Source: Cheiracanthium punctorium
Lineage: Eukaryota; Arthropoda; Arachnida; Araneae; Cheiracanthiidae
Direction: 5' to 3'
DNA length: 64,000 bases
Assembly: GCA_038373885.1 (NCBI GenBank)
Contig: JAWZYV010013179.1
Span: 1-64,000 of the forward strand
The number at the start of each line of letters is the position of its first letter. Within the stretch, counting starts at the first letter, position 1. Positions 52,832-64,000 of the stretch are shown in pieces. A program made the translations under genes and the position numbers. Below the pieces are notes generated by a model, which saw nothing but the letters and a program-made list of their open reading frames with translations, searched no databases and had not been told where the DNA came from.

Positions 52832-54384
52832 GTAGTTGTTTATTAGAGCAATAGTTTTTTTCTAATTAAAGGCGAAAAGGTGCCCGGGGTCTTCCGTGCG
52901 TCCACCAAATCTGCGGCGCTCAACGCTACAAGGAAACCACCTTTCGTTCTTTGGACGCGAGAGACACCCGCTGAGGTCATTAATCACGCTGGACGCGAGT
53001 AGAAAACCAAGGCTTTAGATATCGATAGTTTTCTCTAATTAGGATATAAATATCCTTAAATATGAATGTAATGCAAATTGAATCTGTTAGCAAAATTTGT
53101 CTCCTAAAAGTAGCGAAAAAGTAGGAAGTAGCGACTACATTTCAAAAGTAGTGTAGCTAACTACATTTGTCAAAAAGTAGTTGTAGTTGTAGTTAACTAC
53201 ATTTTTCGAAAAGTAGCGGTAGTTGTAGCGCGCTACAAAAAAAAAGTAGTTTTTCCCACCACTGTGAAGCCCTTAACAGAATAAGTGAAGATGAAACTCA
53301 AAAAATTATTTGTAAAATTGAGGCCAGTGCATTAAAAGACAAACTTTGTCAATTTGAAACGAAAATTCTAACAGCAATATGGCATCCTATTTTAAACAGG
53401 ATTAATTGCACATGCTTAGGCTTGCAAAATATAAACTTAAGTATTATGAAAGCCCACAGTCTACTAAAATCATGCCAAGAGTTCATAGAAGATCTGAGGA
53501 ATAATTATGAATCTATAGAAGAAAAAGCGCAATCATTTGTGCACTCAGAAGAGAGCCAAAATGAATATAAAATTAGAAGAACATGAAAAAGGAACGCAAA
53601 TAAATACTTTGATGAAAGTATAGAAAATTAAATCACGTTGAATACAAAAGAACATTTTCAATACAATGTTTTTTATGTTATTTGTGACACTTTAATTAGT
53701 GAGATGAATGTCAAAAGAGAAGTATACAATGACATATTAGAGACATTTAAACTATTTTTTGAAAAAAATTTAGAACATAATAATATTGAAGAATGCATTA
53801 AAAGATTGTCACAAACTTTCAAAAATGATATTGACTGTGATGTACTAAAACAGGAATTCATTCAGTTTTTACATTTTTGTAAAGAAGAAAAAGTGTCAGG
53901 GCCAAATGATATGTTAAAATTAATTATTGATTTTGGCCTACAGTCGACATTTCCTAACGCGGAGGTTTTGTTAAGAATATTCCTAACAATACCTATTAGC
54001 AATGCTTCAGGAGAACGATCATTTTCGGTGCTAAAACGCATAAAAAATTACTTGCGAAATTCTCTTTCGCAAGAACATTTATCTTCGTTTGGAATTTTGA
54101 ACATCGAAAATGACGAGTTAAATAAAATAGATTTTGAAATTATAATTGATAAGTTTGCTGCCGAAAAATTTAGGAAGAAATTAATTGAACATTTAACTGT
54201 ATAGATAGTGAACTAAAAAATATATATGTTGTGCTTGAAGGATATACTTAAACATTTAAATGGCTCCGTAGGTAACCAAGATGAGGAAATGAGCATTTTG
54301 TAAATTATTTTTTAAAGAAACTTAAAGAATAATTTACGTTATTTTTTTAAGGTACGTAAGGTAAGGTTTTTTAAGGTACGTGTT

Positions 54385-54442
54385 ATAAGTAAAATTTATT
54401 TGAAAATATAGGAAACCATATTTTCAAATAAATTTTACTTAT
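54385..54442. repeat. perfect 25-bp stem hairpin near the outer hAT 3' end
   Basis: A 25-bp AT-rich arm at 54385-54409 is perfectly complementary to 54418-54442, with loop aggaaacc. It lies about 190 bp inside the right end of the outer hAT, after the transposase stop; it may act as a terminator-like or subterminal structure. Confidence 0.8.
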
Positions 54443-54641
54443 ATTGGAAACTTTTCTTAATTTGTTTATGAAACTAACAACTTGGTCTATTTGTATATAA
54501 AATTTGAGAGGGGGGGTGGTAGCTTTGCAAAAGAGAATTTATTCAGAAAATTTCAGTGGGGATATGAAATAAAGAATCAAGGCCCCGCATATATTTGACG
54601 CCTAGGGCCCCGCTCTCCTTAAATCCGCCACTGCGTGCTAT

Positions 54642-55787
54642 AATAAAGACCTGGGTACCACAAAAAATTACATAAAAATCAATGTCTTTTCAGTATCAGT
54701 ATCATTTTTCAGTACTACAAAAAATTTCATAAAAAAGCATAAAGGAAAAAAAAATATTAATTCAATAAATACACGCATATTCAGTGATTGACTCTTTTGC
54801 ATCAGTTTTGCAAGCTTTCACATATCAGAAAAAATCTATTTCATTAATTTTGAAAAATTTTGTATTTAAAAAAAACAAAAAAAAAACAGACTTTGAATTG
54901 AAAATATTTGTTTTCGTATAAGTTTTGCAGACTTATGCCAAAAATATCTATTCTGTATTGGTTTTGAAAATTTTTGTGTTTAAAAAGAAAATTCTATATA
55001 TTTATCAATTTAGCTGCCATTTGTGTATCTCTTATGTATTATAAAATCCCCTCCCCCATCCTAATTAAATTAATAAACAGAAAAATATTATTCATAAAAC
55101 TGTTATTATTTTTTTTTTTTTTTAAATGGACAATTAGTGTTATACTGCTGTTTCAATTTGATTATTGGGCCGCATTTTAAAGTGTTCACATTAGCATTAT
55201 ACTACTACTAACATGTGCAAAAGGTTTTCTATTTACTTAGTGCTACTTTTTATGTTATACATTTATAAGGGGTCATATTAAAGAAATATTATGGTGATGC
55301 TGTTTGGAGCTTTAAATAACGTTGGATTTTTCTTCCTGAGCGATACATTTCGTTTCCTAGCTTCTGGATATCCACTGTCACATCCAGGTGCAAAGCAGTG
55401 ACTCGCCCGACCCATATTCTATCAAAATAATTTATTTTATAAAAAAAAAAATATATAGCTCGTTCACAATCAAAACAACGCTAAATCCCTATTCAAGCGG
55501 TGCGCTGCGCTGCGCCCCCTGCCGGTGAAAATGGATCCTGGTCCGTTTTCCCGTCACTGATCGCCCACGTTTGGCGTTAAGAATACGGCCACTGATGCTG
55601 ATAATCGAAATCTATGCATTTAGATATTTCGATTACCAAATACTTCGATAGAACTGCTCTTTCGATTATAGTTTTCGTTTCATTATCAAACAATAACAGA
55701 AGCACGATTCTCTGAATGTGATTGAGAAAATACTTTCAAATAGGAATGAAGTTATTTTGTTGTTGAAAGAAAGTAGTCTGATGTATC
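54642..55787. other. upstream region of the ULK3-like gene
   Basis: AT-rich with T runs; a GC-rich patch at about 55495-55580 (gtgcgctgcgctgcgccccc) is the only promoter-like compositional change before the start codon at 55788. No TATA box or other site is claimed. Confidence 0.4.
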
Positions 55788-55877
55788 ATGTCCGTGGTAC
55801 CTTCACTACCTGGTTATGTATTTACTGAAAAACTTGGGAAAGGATCGTACGCAACTGTTTATAAAGCTTATCGAAAT
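55788..55877 (+). CDS. ULK3: ULK3-like exon 1
   Basis: Thirty codons from ATG 55788 ([20 protein letters not shown]), ending phase 0 at donor gtatgt. The ATG sits the expected short distance before the Gly loop. Confidence 0.9.
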
Positions 55878-58800
55878 GTATGTTGTTTTATTTAAAATAT
55901 ATTCACTGTAGGAGTTTTGAAATTTTATTAAGAAAATTGTGATTGTGTATTCTTTTTAGGGAGAAAAAAGGGAAGTAGTTGCAATTAAATGTGTGCTGAA
56001 ATCGTCTCTTACAAAATCGTCCGTGGAAAATCTAATTACTGAAATTTCAATCCTGAAAAAAGTGAAGCATGAACACATTGTTGAGTTCAAGGATTTCCAG
56101 GTAATGTACTTACTTAATCTGTTTTTCTCAGGAGTTCTATTTCAAATATATAATTTTTATTCAGTAATTTCAGTTAGGGAACATAATTTTGTACTGTATC
56201 GAGGAATAATACTTTTGCATTAGACGAAAAATGGTAAATTAGAGGGGGGGGAGGTTGAGATTCCAATATCGAACAAGAGGTACTAAACTGTAGTGATGAC
56301 CATTCTACTTACAGTAGTTACTCATACCAATTCTTGGAAGAAATGGAACAATTATCACAAACAGTCTTGTTACAAATTTTTTGCAATTGGTAAAATTTTG
56401 AAGTGTGTTTTAGCAAAGGTTTTTTTTCATTTTATTTTGATATTTACATAAACACAAACTTTTTTTCTTAACAACTAAAAGATACCCATACCTGTAAATT
56501 CAGTCTCCCGAACACTATTACCTTAAAAACAGTAGATTTTCCGTTTTGAGGAAGAAAATAGATACACTATTGCCAAAAAAGTAGTAGATGTCCCGTTTTG
56601 ACGGAAAAAATAAATGGTCACATTAGGCATAATGCGAACATTAGTATTTCTGCTGAACGTACAATCTATAGAGATATGCATGCTGTGGCACTTCAGCAGA
56701 TGAATGGGTGGTATCTTCACTCGTTATGTCCATTGATTGAGGTTCAGCAGGCAATAGGGGTGCTCGTGGGGTCAGTGGCAGAGATAGAGGTGCTCACAGA
56801 GTCGCCGCTTTTTACTAAACATGCCTTGGCAGCTTTGAGACGTTTCTAAGACTGCATCGCTCACTCGCTGCCAGACATTGGGGTACCTGGGTGTGGCCTG
56901 TAACCACTTCTTTCCAACGATAGCCATGATTAATATTTCCGGCTAGCTCTGGCAGGAATGAGATTGACATTTTAAATTTCTATAATTTTCCATAAGCTTC
57001 ATTTTTTTACCTATAAATATTGTCCAAATTACACTTATTTTAACTTGAATCAGTCAGTTGAAATAAACACAAAGTACACGAAAATATCACCGCACTGTCA
57101 TGTCTGAGTTGTGAGTTACACTAACTAGAAGAGAGCTAGAGTGCCGGTTTCGGTCATTCTGCTTAGTAACCCTACCCCACCATTCCCGACAAAATCTCAA
57201 GGTCACAACAGAGAGCTGACTAAAAGCTAAATAATGACACTAGATTTATGTTCCTAAGACTAATAGTTTTGTGATTATGAAGGAAAGGCCATATAGACCA
57301 ACTTTTTCGTTGCAGTCTTCCACTGTTCTGACCTGGTGCCTGTATGTGATTTTAAAGGCATTTCACGCCAAAAAACACTAAAAACAAATGTTGTATCAAT
57401 AATATACTGATGATTAAATGTATCATGAAATGTGAAAGTGCCATATAAACAACATAGACCTATCTGATTTTGAGAAAATGCATTCTTTCTGTTTTGCAGT
57501 AGAAATATTTTAAAGATGTACCACAATAGCAAGTTCATATGCAAGACTAGTTTTAATAATCTTTAAAAAAACTAATTTTGTCATCATATATATCTATATA
57601 TGTATGCACCCATTTTCGTTATGGCCTTTTTAAAAATTTTTCTCACGGACGCTTCACTGCCACCACTGTGAATTTCTGTGGGATGCAGACCTCTAGCCGG
57701 AGGTTGCCCAGTTGTGCTTTAAAGCACATCGGTCAAAAAGAGTAGTCTCCTAGAATGTATAACCCCAGAAAATATATTATACTATGCTATCTAAAATTAA
57801 ACGTATTTAAAGGCAATCTCCTTAAATAGTCATCGGTTCAAGGCATCCCACCCTTTTGGCAGATAGCCCTTGTGTAGCTTTATCTTAACTACTAAACAAA
57901 AGCAAAAAACTTGATCATAAAATAAAACATAAATAAGCAAAAGATATGCCGTAGGAAGTAGACTTTAATAAAAGAAATTGTGTGAATTACACTTTTAAGA
58001 AAAACTGTAAAATAAATAGTTGGTTTTGTTTATTATGCCTACATTTTCCAACTAGCTTTTCGATTTGAAGTAAACATTTCAATTCATTTACTCTCTAAAA
58101 TCTGTAGTAAAGAGTGGATTTTCAAAAATTCTAAGAAAATCGATAGCAAATAAACAAATGATTCTCTACCTACCCCGACATGATATAAGACCAATTAACT
58201 TTGTCTGTTAAGCACTGATAAGAAGTGGACAGTAGGACAATAACCAGTAACGCTTAGTGGAAATGCAATAATCTAGGAATGCAAGAGTGAGCCTCTTTAC
58301 ACAGAAAATAGGATTTTGACACACAACCAGGTCGTGCCCATCGACCTAACCATTCAGAGTTTTCCATGGTTTTCTCCGAAAATTTGCGTAAATACGGGTT
58401 AGGATCCCTTAGAAAATCCCCCTTGGACCTAGTTCCTTTGTGCAGATAATTGGCCATAACACCACATTTCACATTTTGACACACCCAGATACCGTGTTTT
58501 TTCTCCCTTAAACAAGGAAAAGGGATTTTTTTTTGGGCCAGATTTTTAGTTTGAATTAACTAAAAACAAAATTATAAAAATTTAGTTTGAATTAATGATA
58601 TATTTTTAACATTAATGCCAACGTAAGTTTTTAAGGTCTTGGGCATGGTCATATAATGCAGACGCACACTGTGCACTACATTCTAAGGTTTTGCAGATAG
58701 TTTTCTGGTAATTCCAAGGGTTTTTTTTCTTTTGAAGATGGATAGTTCCCTAAAAGAAGTAATTTTTAAGTCACTATAGCGCAAGTGCGTTGCACAGATG

Positions 58801-61800
58801 TGTATGCATATGCATATACACATGTTCATATACGCACTATGTATTCAGTTATCATGAGCTATTATGAGTTTGCAGATGGTTTTGGATTATGTGCACAGAT
58901 AGTTTTTTCTTTTATCTGACTGTGGTCATAGGATTAGCTCGAATTAACTGATTCAAATTAACGAGTGTCCACTATATTCAAGAAATGCGACATATTTTTT
59001 CCTATTTATTTGCCAATACTTTAATAGATTTTGATTTGGCAGTAATAATATTGTATGAGGAAACTGCATTTCAGAAGCTTCATCATCACACTTTAGCATG
59101 CTATTATTAAATACATTGATGTATCGTATTCTGATAATTTTTCACAATGCACATTTTGATTAGATTTAGCTGCAAAATTCTTTTTCTTTTTCCAAGATAT
59201 CACAAATTCCATTTCGATTATTTTGTTATCATACTCACCTTACTGAAAAATTTTATTTTGTATCAAGCAGGGCCAGAAAAATCTATTGCCCGACATGCCC
59301 GGGGCACGTAAAATTTTTAGCTGGGCATGTGTTTCTTTTTCCACTTGCCTGACTGGGCATGTAAAAAAAATCCACTGTAAGAAATACATAATCACTTTTT
59401 AAAAAAGTTATGAATATATTTTTGAATTCTATCAATTTTTCAGATTTTGGTATGGGAAAAAATAAATGTCCATTTCTATTTCTAGTATTTTATCAATGTG
59501 TTACTGGCAATCTCAATACCTTAACTGTAGTATAAACAGAATACAGAAACCCAACAATAATGGGGAAAGATAAAAACCCCACATTCACATGTGTCTAAGG
59601 ATTTCCCAATTTTTCCTTCAATGCAAACAATATGAATAATGTAAATTTTACAGAACAGTAAAATGTAGTTTTTTGGGCAAGTAAATTTTGGGCTCAGGCA
59701 TGTATTATTTTAGGTTACATGCCCGACCGGGCATGGAAATTTTTGGAAATTTTTTTGCCCCTGGTATCAAGGATCGAAATATGTTGCAATTCGATATAAG
59801 AGTCATCTTTATACAGGTTAAAAAAATGACTACTTAATTCAACTTTTAGAGAGCAAAAAATTTTAAATGGCATTAAGTGTACTTTGTTTTTTTTTTCTCA
59901 GTTCTGTATCATGAGCATTTTATCATCAAAGTTCGTTCATTGCTCGTATCAGTAGAGTATATCAGATGTATTTGGTCGAATTAATTTTATTGTAGTTTTT
60001 CTTAGTGTTTTTAAGAACAAGAGAAGGAGCTCTGTAGAGGGGACTGAACCGCACCCTAGATATACAGTGAAATTCGTTTAACATGAAAATGCTTAACATG
60101 AAAGATCAATTAACACGAAATGACACAATGGTGCAGACCTCAAAATATGCAATTTAATGCATTTTTGTTCTTTTAACATGAAACAAAAATTGTTTAACAT
60201 GAAAAAAGTTCATTTTTAATCAGTGGCATGTCTGCGACAAGTGTCTAGAAAGTTTTTGTGGAAATACTTAAATTCTGGGAACTGGGAACTTAAATTCTGG
60301 GTTCTCTCTTCCTTTGGTAGTACCATCCATCAGGTCTTTCACCCTCCCCCTAATGGATAGAATTCTTATATGTACCAAAGAATCGCCCATTTTGGGAATG
60401 CACTTTAGTTGGTCTCATAAGCCTGTTCTTTTTCCCATGAAGAAGCAATGAAGAGAGTTTGGTGACATGAAATTCCCATGCATTTCAGAAGAATACTTTC
60501 TTGTTCTTTAGTTCGCTTCCAGAATCAGTTGGCTTGAGTTGAATGTGGTGAATTTTGTGTTATAACTGTTGAATTTGGGGGGAAATCAGTGAATTTCGTG
60601 TTTCTCGTAAATTAGCTTATGTTTTATGAGCAGAATGGTAGAGAAATTGGCACGAAACAAATGGCCATGTCACTTAAAAGGAAGATAGAGCTGCTTAATG
60701 CAGTTGATGAGAAATGGAGAACAAAAGCAGAAATCTGCAAAGAGTTTGGAATTGCCAATTTACCTTATCAGCAATAATAATAAACTGAGTTCAAATCACA
60801 TCAATGTTTGAGCTGAAATGAAAATGATGAAAACAGCTAAGCATGAAGATTTAGAGTCAGCTGTTCTTATTTGGTTTAAACAAGCTAGATCGTAGAATGC
60901 TCCTATTTCAGGACCTTTATTGCTGGAAAAGCAGATGAACTGGCAAAACAAATGAGTATCGAATTTTTGAGAAATCTATGCTGGTTGGAGCATTTCAAAA
61001 AAAGAAATGGCTTTGTGTTAAAAAATATTTGTGGTGAAGCAAATAACATTTTGCCAACTATGACCGTAGATTGGTTTCATCCTATGTTGCCTTCAATACT
61101 TGAAAAATATTACCTAAAAGATGTCTTTAATGCCGATGAAACTGGCTTATTTTACCTCTGCTTACCCAATAAAACTTTGTCGTTTAAAGGACAGTCGTGC
61201 TCAGGAGGAAAAATCTCCAAAGAAAGAACTACCATATTGGTTGGATGAAATTCAGAAGGGTCTGAAAAACTAACATTCATGATTGGAAAAAGTTTAAAAC
61301 CACAGTGTTTTAAAAATGTGAGACCATTACCTGTTGAATACACAGCAAACAAAAAAGCATGGATGGTGGCCACGGTGTTCAGTGATTGGATTATCAATTT
61401 GGATAAGCGATTTTTACAAGAAAAGCATAAAGTTGTACTTATTATTGATAACTGTCCAGCACACCCTCTTATTGAATTAAAAGCTATAAAGCTTATATTT
61501 TTGCCTCCAAATACTACAAGTGTTTTACAACCATGTGATCAAGGCATTATACAAAATTTGAAATCGAATTAGCGAAAGCAATTTCTTTGAAAATATTTAG
61601 TCGCATTCAAAGCAAAAAAAACATTCTCCGTTAGTGTATTGGATGCTTTACACATGCTGTGCTCAGCATGGAATTCCGTGAAGTCTATGACCATCGAAAA
61701 TTGTGTTTGCCATGCAAGATTCTCCAAAATAACAAGTTCTATAGCACTTGAAGAATCAGGGTACATTTAACGAAATATTTTAGAAAGTCTCAAAATTACT

Positions 61801-63964
61801 AGACTGTCCAACAATATCAATAAATGAATATGTTTCAGTCGATAATGATGTGTCTACAGCACTGATTATGACAAAAAAAGCAATATTTGAGATTGTTCAA
61901 AATCCAAAAAATTCTGTAGATTCTGACAACAGATTCAGTGATGCAGTTCCCATCCCTTGTACTTCAGAAGTGCGGAAAATAATTAACAGTGTGCACAATT
62001 ATTTAGATGCGCATTCAAATGGAGAGATGAATAAAACAATCGACGATCTTGAACAATTGGTGCTGAAAAATACATTTCAAGTTTTCAAGAAAAGATAACT
62101 GATTTTTTCTCTCCAAAATAATATTTTTTATACTTGCTTTTCATCCCTATAGATGCAAATAACTTGTTGTTTAACAGGAAGTCGAAATAAAATATAAGAA
62201 CATCAAAAATATTGGTGAGAGTTTTGTTTTTTTCTTGTACGAATCTTTTAGCATGAAATTCTTTTAGCACAAGAAATTATTTTGGTCTCTTCAGTTTTGT
62301 AATAAACGTTTTTCACCGTATCCAAAAGGCTTACCCAATTATACCAATGACAAAGCCTTTTTTTATGTTGTTGTTGTGTGTGTAGTGAAAATTCACAAAA
62401 AGGGCTTTAAAAATAGCTTTTCTTAAAGAGTAAATGAAGTAATATTAGAATATCTTGTTTTTGAATGTAGTTTTAAATTTGTTTACTCTCTTTTTTTAGT
62501 GGGATAATACATACATATACTTGATTTTGGAATACTGCAGTGGAGGTGACTTATCTCATTTTATTAAATCTAAAAAACGACTTCCTGAATCTGTTGTTCA
62601 ACGATTCCTGCAACAATTAGGTAATATTTATACTTATAATAATATTCTTTAATGTTCTGATAAGTTTATTTTTATATAATATTCTAAAAACAGTAAAAAG
62701 TATTATGAATTATTTATTAACTATTAAAGCTTTATTATTTATTAAATTATGAATTTAATAGTTAATTGAAAGTATGTATATTTCTTGATTCTATTTTAAT
62801 TCATTTGAAATTAAAATTATCTTATTCTTTTCAGCTAAAGCTTTACAATGCTTGAGATCACATAACATTGCTCATATGGATCTGAAACCCCAAAATATAT
62901 TATTAAGCTCTAAATCTCATCCTATTCTTAAACTTGGTGGTATGTATTTGGTTTTGAAATTGTGCTTTTTAAAATATCATTTTTTCATACTTCATGTGTT
63001 TTATTTTGCATCTTGTAATTATTTGGGAGAATAAATTTCTGGATTGTAATATTTATGTACGTTTAGAAGTTAACCATTACTGTTTAGACTGTTAACCATT
63101 ACTGTTTAGAAGTTAATCATTAAGATATGCATATTCTTTAAGTTTAAGTGCATATTTTAAAACATGTTTTCCTCTCTATCTTGTTGCATGTGTAGTTTTG
63201 TAAAAAAAAAAAATTACTACATCATGTCACTTAAAAATTATTGGTTTATATCACTGTTTCTCAACCTGGGAGTCACAATTTGTATAAAATATGTGGTCGG
63301 TGTAAGAAACTTCCATATAAAATAAAATATTTTAAATTATAATCAGGCATTACAGAATTAAATATTACCCTAATAAAAACTTTATAAAGTAGCTGTATGT
63401 GTGAAATAATGACTCACTAATATTAATTAGGCTATTACTATTGTATTTGTTTTTGTATGTGATATCTCCATTGACAAACATTCAGAAGTAAATTTTTTTC
63501 AAGTGGTAAGAGATTTCTGTATTTAGATTTTAAAGCTACCATAGACGAGAAGCCCTATTTTTAAATAATAATGAAGTGGACTAGGAGATCAATATTTTCA
63601 AAGATTTTGTTACTGAACTTCCATATTCATTGCAACTAAGGAATCATAAGGCCTTTTACATAATTTTTTAGGTTGGTCAGAATTTTTATGTATTTTTTCG
63701 TCTCTTAAGGGAAGATCACTACACTAAATAGGTTGAGAAATAATGGTTTATTTGATTTCTTATTCTCTTTCTATAACTGAAATTGTGCTTCCTTATTTAA
63801 CCTTTTGTACATATGTTTAGATTTTGGCCTTGCTCAATATTTACATTCCGATAGTGAAGCCTCATCATTACGAGGGTCTCCTCTTTACATGGCACCAGAA
63901 ATTCTTTTAAAGCATCATTATGATGCCAGTGTTGACCTATGGTCTGTAGGGATTATTTTATATG
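55788..63964 (+). CDS. ULK3: ULK3-like serine/threonine kinase, first five coding exons
   Basis: Exons 55788-55877, 55960-56100, 62500-62620, 62835-62939 and 63821-63964; all junctions GT-AG with matching phases (601 coding bases; continues past the window). It encodes an N-terminal protein kinase domain: Gly loop LGKGSYATV (16-24), catalytic Lys in VAIK (K40), helix-C Glu 58, hinge LEYCSGGDL (87-95), catalytic loop HMDLKPQN (131-138, with HMD in place of HRD), DFG 153-155 and APE 177-179. The close match through [17 protein letters not shown] and [10 protein letters not shown] identifies ULK3 among ULK kinases. ULK3 is known for roles in Hedgehog signalling and ESCRT-III abscission control, on which nothing here bears. 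The C-terminal MIT domains would lie outside the window. All catalytic residues are present, so the visible part looks functional. Confidence 0.92.
55960..56100 (+). CDS. ULK3: ULK3-like exon 2
   Basis: 47 codons, phase 0 to 0, acceptor tttttag, donor gtaatg. It carries VVAIKCV and the helix-[13 protein letters not shown], ending EFKDFQ. The intron after it is 6.4 kb and holds the MITE at 59278 and the Tigger at 60065. Confidence 0.93.
56101..59277. other. ULK3 intron 2, left part
   Basis: AT-rich. The 56523-57240 stretch has short open frames on both strands (for example [18 protein letters not shown] on the minus strand near 56850-56930), which may be transposon coding debris, but I cannot assign a family. 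Confidence 0.4.
59278..59763. mobile_element. 486-bp hAT-type MITE
   Basis: Starts cagggccagaaaaatctatt and ends tttgcccctg, flanked by an exact 8-bp duplication gtatcaag (59270-59277 and 59764-59771). Subterminal phrases gcccgacatgcccg and gcccgaccgggcatg repeat at both ends. Non-coding. Confidence 0.88.
60065..62318 (+). mobile_element. Tigger/pogo element in ULK3 intron 2
   Basis: Inverted tips cagtgaaattcgttta and the complement of taaacgtttttcaccg, flanked by TA on each side (60063-60064 and 62319-62320). The 5' part repeats ttaacatgaaa four or five times and the 3' part has related cttttagcatgaaa phrases. Length 2254 bp, in the same direction as the host gene. Confidence 0.88.
60661..62098 (+). 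pseudogene. Tigger (pogo) transposase, broken
   Basis: Starts [20 protein letters not shown], a psq/CENP-B-type HTH, then stops near 60773. A second CENP-B-type region ([17 protein letters not shown]) follows with more stops. The DDE part shows [11 protein letters not shown] (first Asp), [12 protein letters not shown] (second) and [11 protein letters not shown] (third), the DDD pattern of Tigger. A stop at about 61246 and one at about 61570 split it, with the C-terminal tail at 61850-62098 in its own frame. Motifs well kept, function lost. Confidence 0.88.
62319..62499. other. intron 2 tail and acceptor region
   Basis: Ends in a pyrimidine-rich acceptor (ctctttttttag). Confidence 0.6.
62500..62620 (+). 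CDS. ULK3: ULK3-like exon 3
   Basis: Acceptor tttttttag, donor gtaata, ends phase 1. Reads [20 protein letters not shown], then [14 protein letters not shown]. Too short for simple open-frame detection; found by following the kinase fold. Confidence 0.93.
62835..62939 (+). CDS. ULK3: ULK3-like exon 4
   Basis: Acceptor ttttcag, donor gtatgt, phase 1 to 1. Holds the catalytic loop [15 protein letters not shown]. The exon boundary splits the codon of the DFG aspartate. Confidence 0.93.
62940..63820. other. ULK3 intron 4, nothing recognised
   Basis: AT-rich. A short direct duplication (gttaaccattactgtttaga) at about 63070-63110; the phrase cactgtttctcaacctgg near 63253 resembles a hAT-type end without a clear partner. 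Confidence 0.45.
63821..63964 (+). CDS. ULK3: ULK3-like exon 5
   Basis: Acceptor gtttag, donor gtaagg, phase 1 to 1. Reads FGLAQYL, then [13 protein letters not shown], then [10 protein letters not shown]. The gene continues beyond 64000. Confidence 0.92.
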
Positions 63965-64000
63965 GTAAGGAAATTTTTGTTTTATATAGTCTAAACTTTA

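Larger units (their letters stand above)
49216..53264 (+). mobile_element. inner hAT transposon nested in the outer one
   Basis: Starts cagggctggggagtagcgcg and ends ttttcccaccactg. The ends are rich in gtagcgcgctac and gtagttgtag repeats. Flanked by an exact 8-bp duplication tgaagccc (49208-49215 and 53265-53272). Length 4049 bp. Non-coding parts include poly-T at 50584-50608 and two MITEs (51168-51308 and 52668-52831). Confidence 0.9.
47747..54204 (+). pseudogene. hAT transposase (TTF zinc finger, ZMYM-like), split and decayed
   Basis: Pieces in order: an N-terminal region with IDIAIWPDITDDLRCHYL and a TTF-type zinc-finger-like segment (RGKTYNRSLQEQHFYRR, EWLVYSE) to 48259; a catalytic-domain start at 48402-48890 (SLILDSTPDISHVDQLSFI, carrying the first Asp) after two stops; a continuation at about 48890-49207 (IPCANHTLNLLGNAA). 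The nested hAT interrupts here. Then 53273-53590, and 53638-54204 with the hAT dimerisation region (IPISNASGERSFSVLKRIKN). The host frame resumes exactly after the inner duplication. Stops near 48319, 48365, 48888, 53584 and 53630 make it dead. Confidence 0.88.
47467..54633 (+). mobile_element. outer hAT transposon, 7.2 kb with nested hAT
   Basis: Starts cagtggcggatttcccataa and ends with the matching complement (ttaaatccgccactg). Flanked by an exact 8-bp duplication cgtgctat (47459-47466 and 54634-54641). Without the nested element it is about 3.1 kb. It inserted into an older repeat whose uninterrupted relative is at 16236-16510. Confidence 0.92.

Noticed and set aside
55788..63964. ULK3-like locus as a processed or dead pseudogene
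   Set aside because: Introns are present, all splice sites are intact, phases agree and all catalytic residues are kept.

Overview
This is eukaryotic, intron-bearing, AT-rich DNA crowded with transposons, almost certainly from an arthropod. A spider or other chelicerate is my best guess, from the mix of DUF4817-type mariner, Tc1, Tigger, hAT, Gypsy and Helitron debris; this is inference, and no marker gene fixes the species. There are no operons, prokaryotic signals or CRISPR arrays. Host coding sequence is only about 2.3 kb of the 64 kb.

Two host genes can be assembled exon by exon. On the minus strand, from about 33.1 kb down to 3.4 kb, eight exons with matching splice phases encode a BTB-BACK protein with a long acidic, serine-rich tail (558 codons visible, no stop reached). 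On the plus strand, from 55.8 kb to the right edge, five exons encode the first 200 residues of the kinase domain of a ULK3-like Ser/Thr kinase; it continues past the window. The two genes are arranged head to head, about 22.7 kb apart.

The introns and the intergenic gap are transposon museums. The last visible BTB-BACK intron (3.8-15.5 kb) holds a palindromic element, an internally deleted Gypsy element (LTR fused to integrase) sitting in an (AT)n tract and itself carrying a 1.5-kb element with inverted minisatellite arrays, and a Helitron-like zone with a 173-bp tandem repeat. Other introns hold further palindromic copies, hAT-type MITEs, a hairpin pair, a DUF4817 mariner with a hAT-like element and MITEs nested inside, and a Tc1. 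The intergenic region holds an 81-bp satellite with scattered relatives, a TTGGCGA-rich palindromic block, several MITEs and a 7.2-kb hAT with a second hAT nested inside. ULK3 intron 2 carries a hAT-type MITE and a nearly whole but decayed Tigger.

Every transposase-like reading frame I found is broken by stops or frameshifts, so nothing looks autonomous now. I found no clear new multi-gene system. The most unusual structures are the minisatellite-armed element (7.1-8.6 kb), the Helitron zone with three endonuclease-like segments (11.4-14.2 kb) and the fully palindromic element family.
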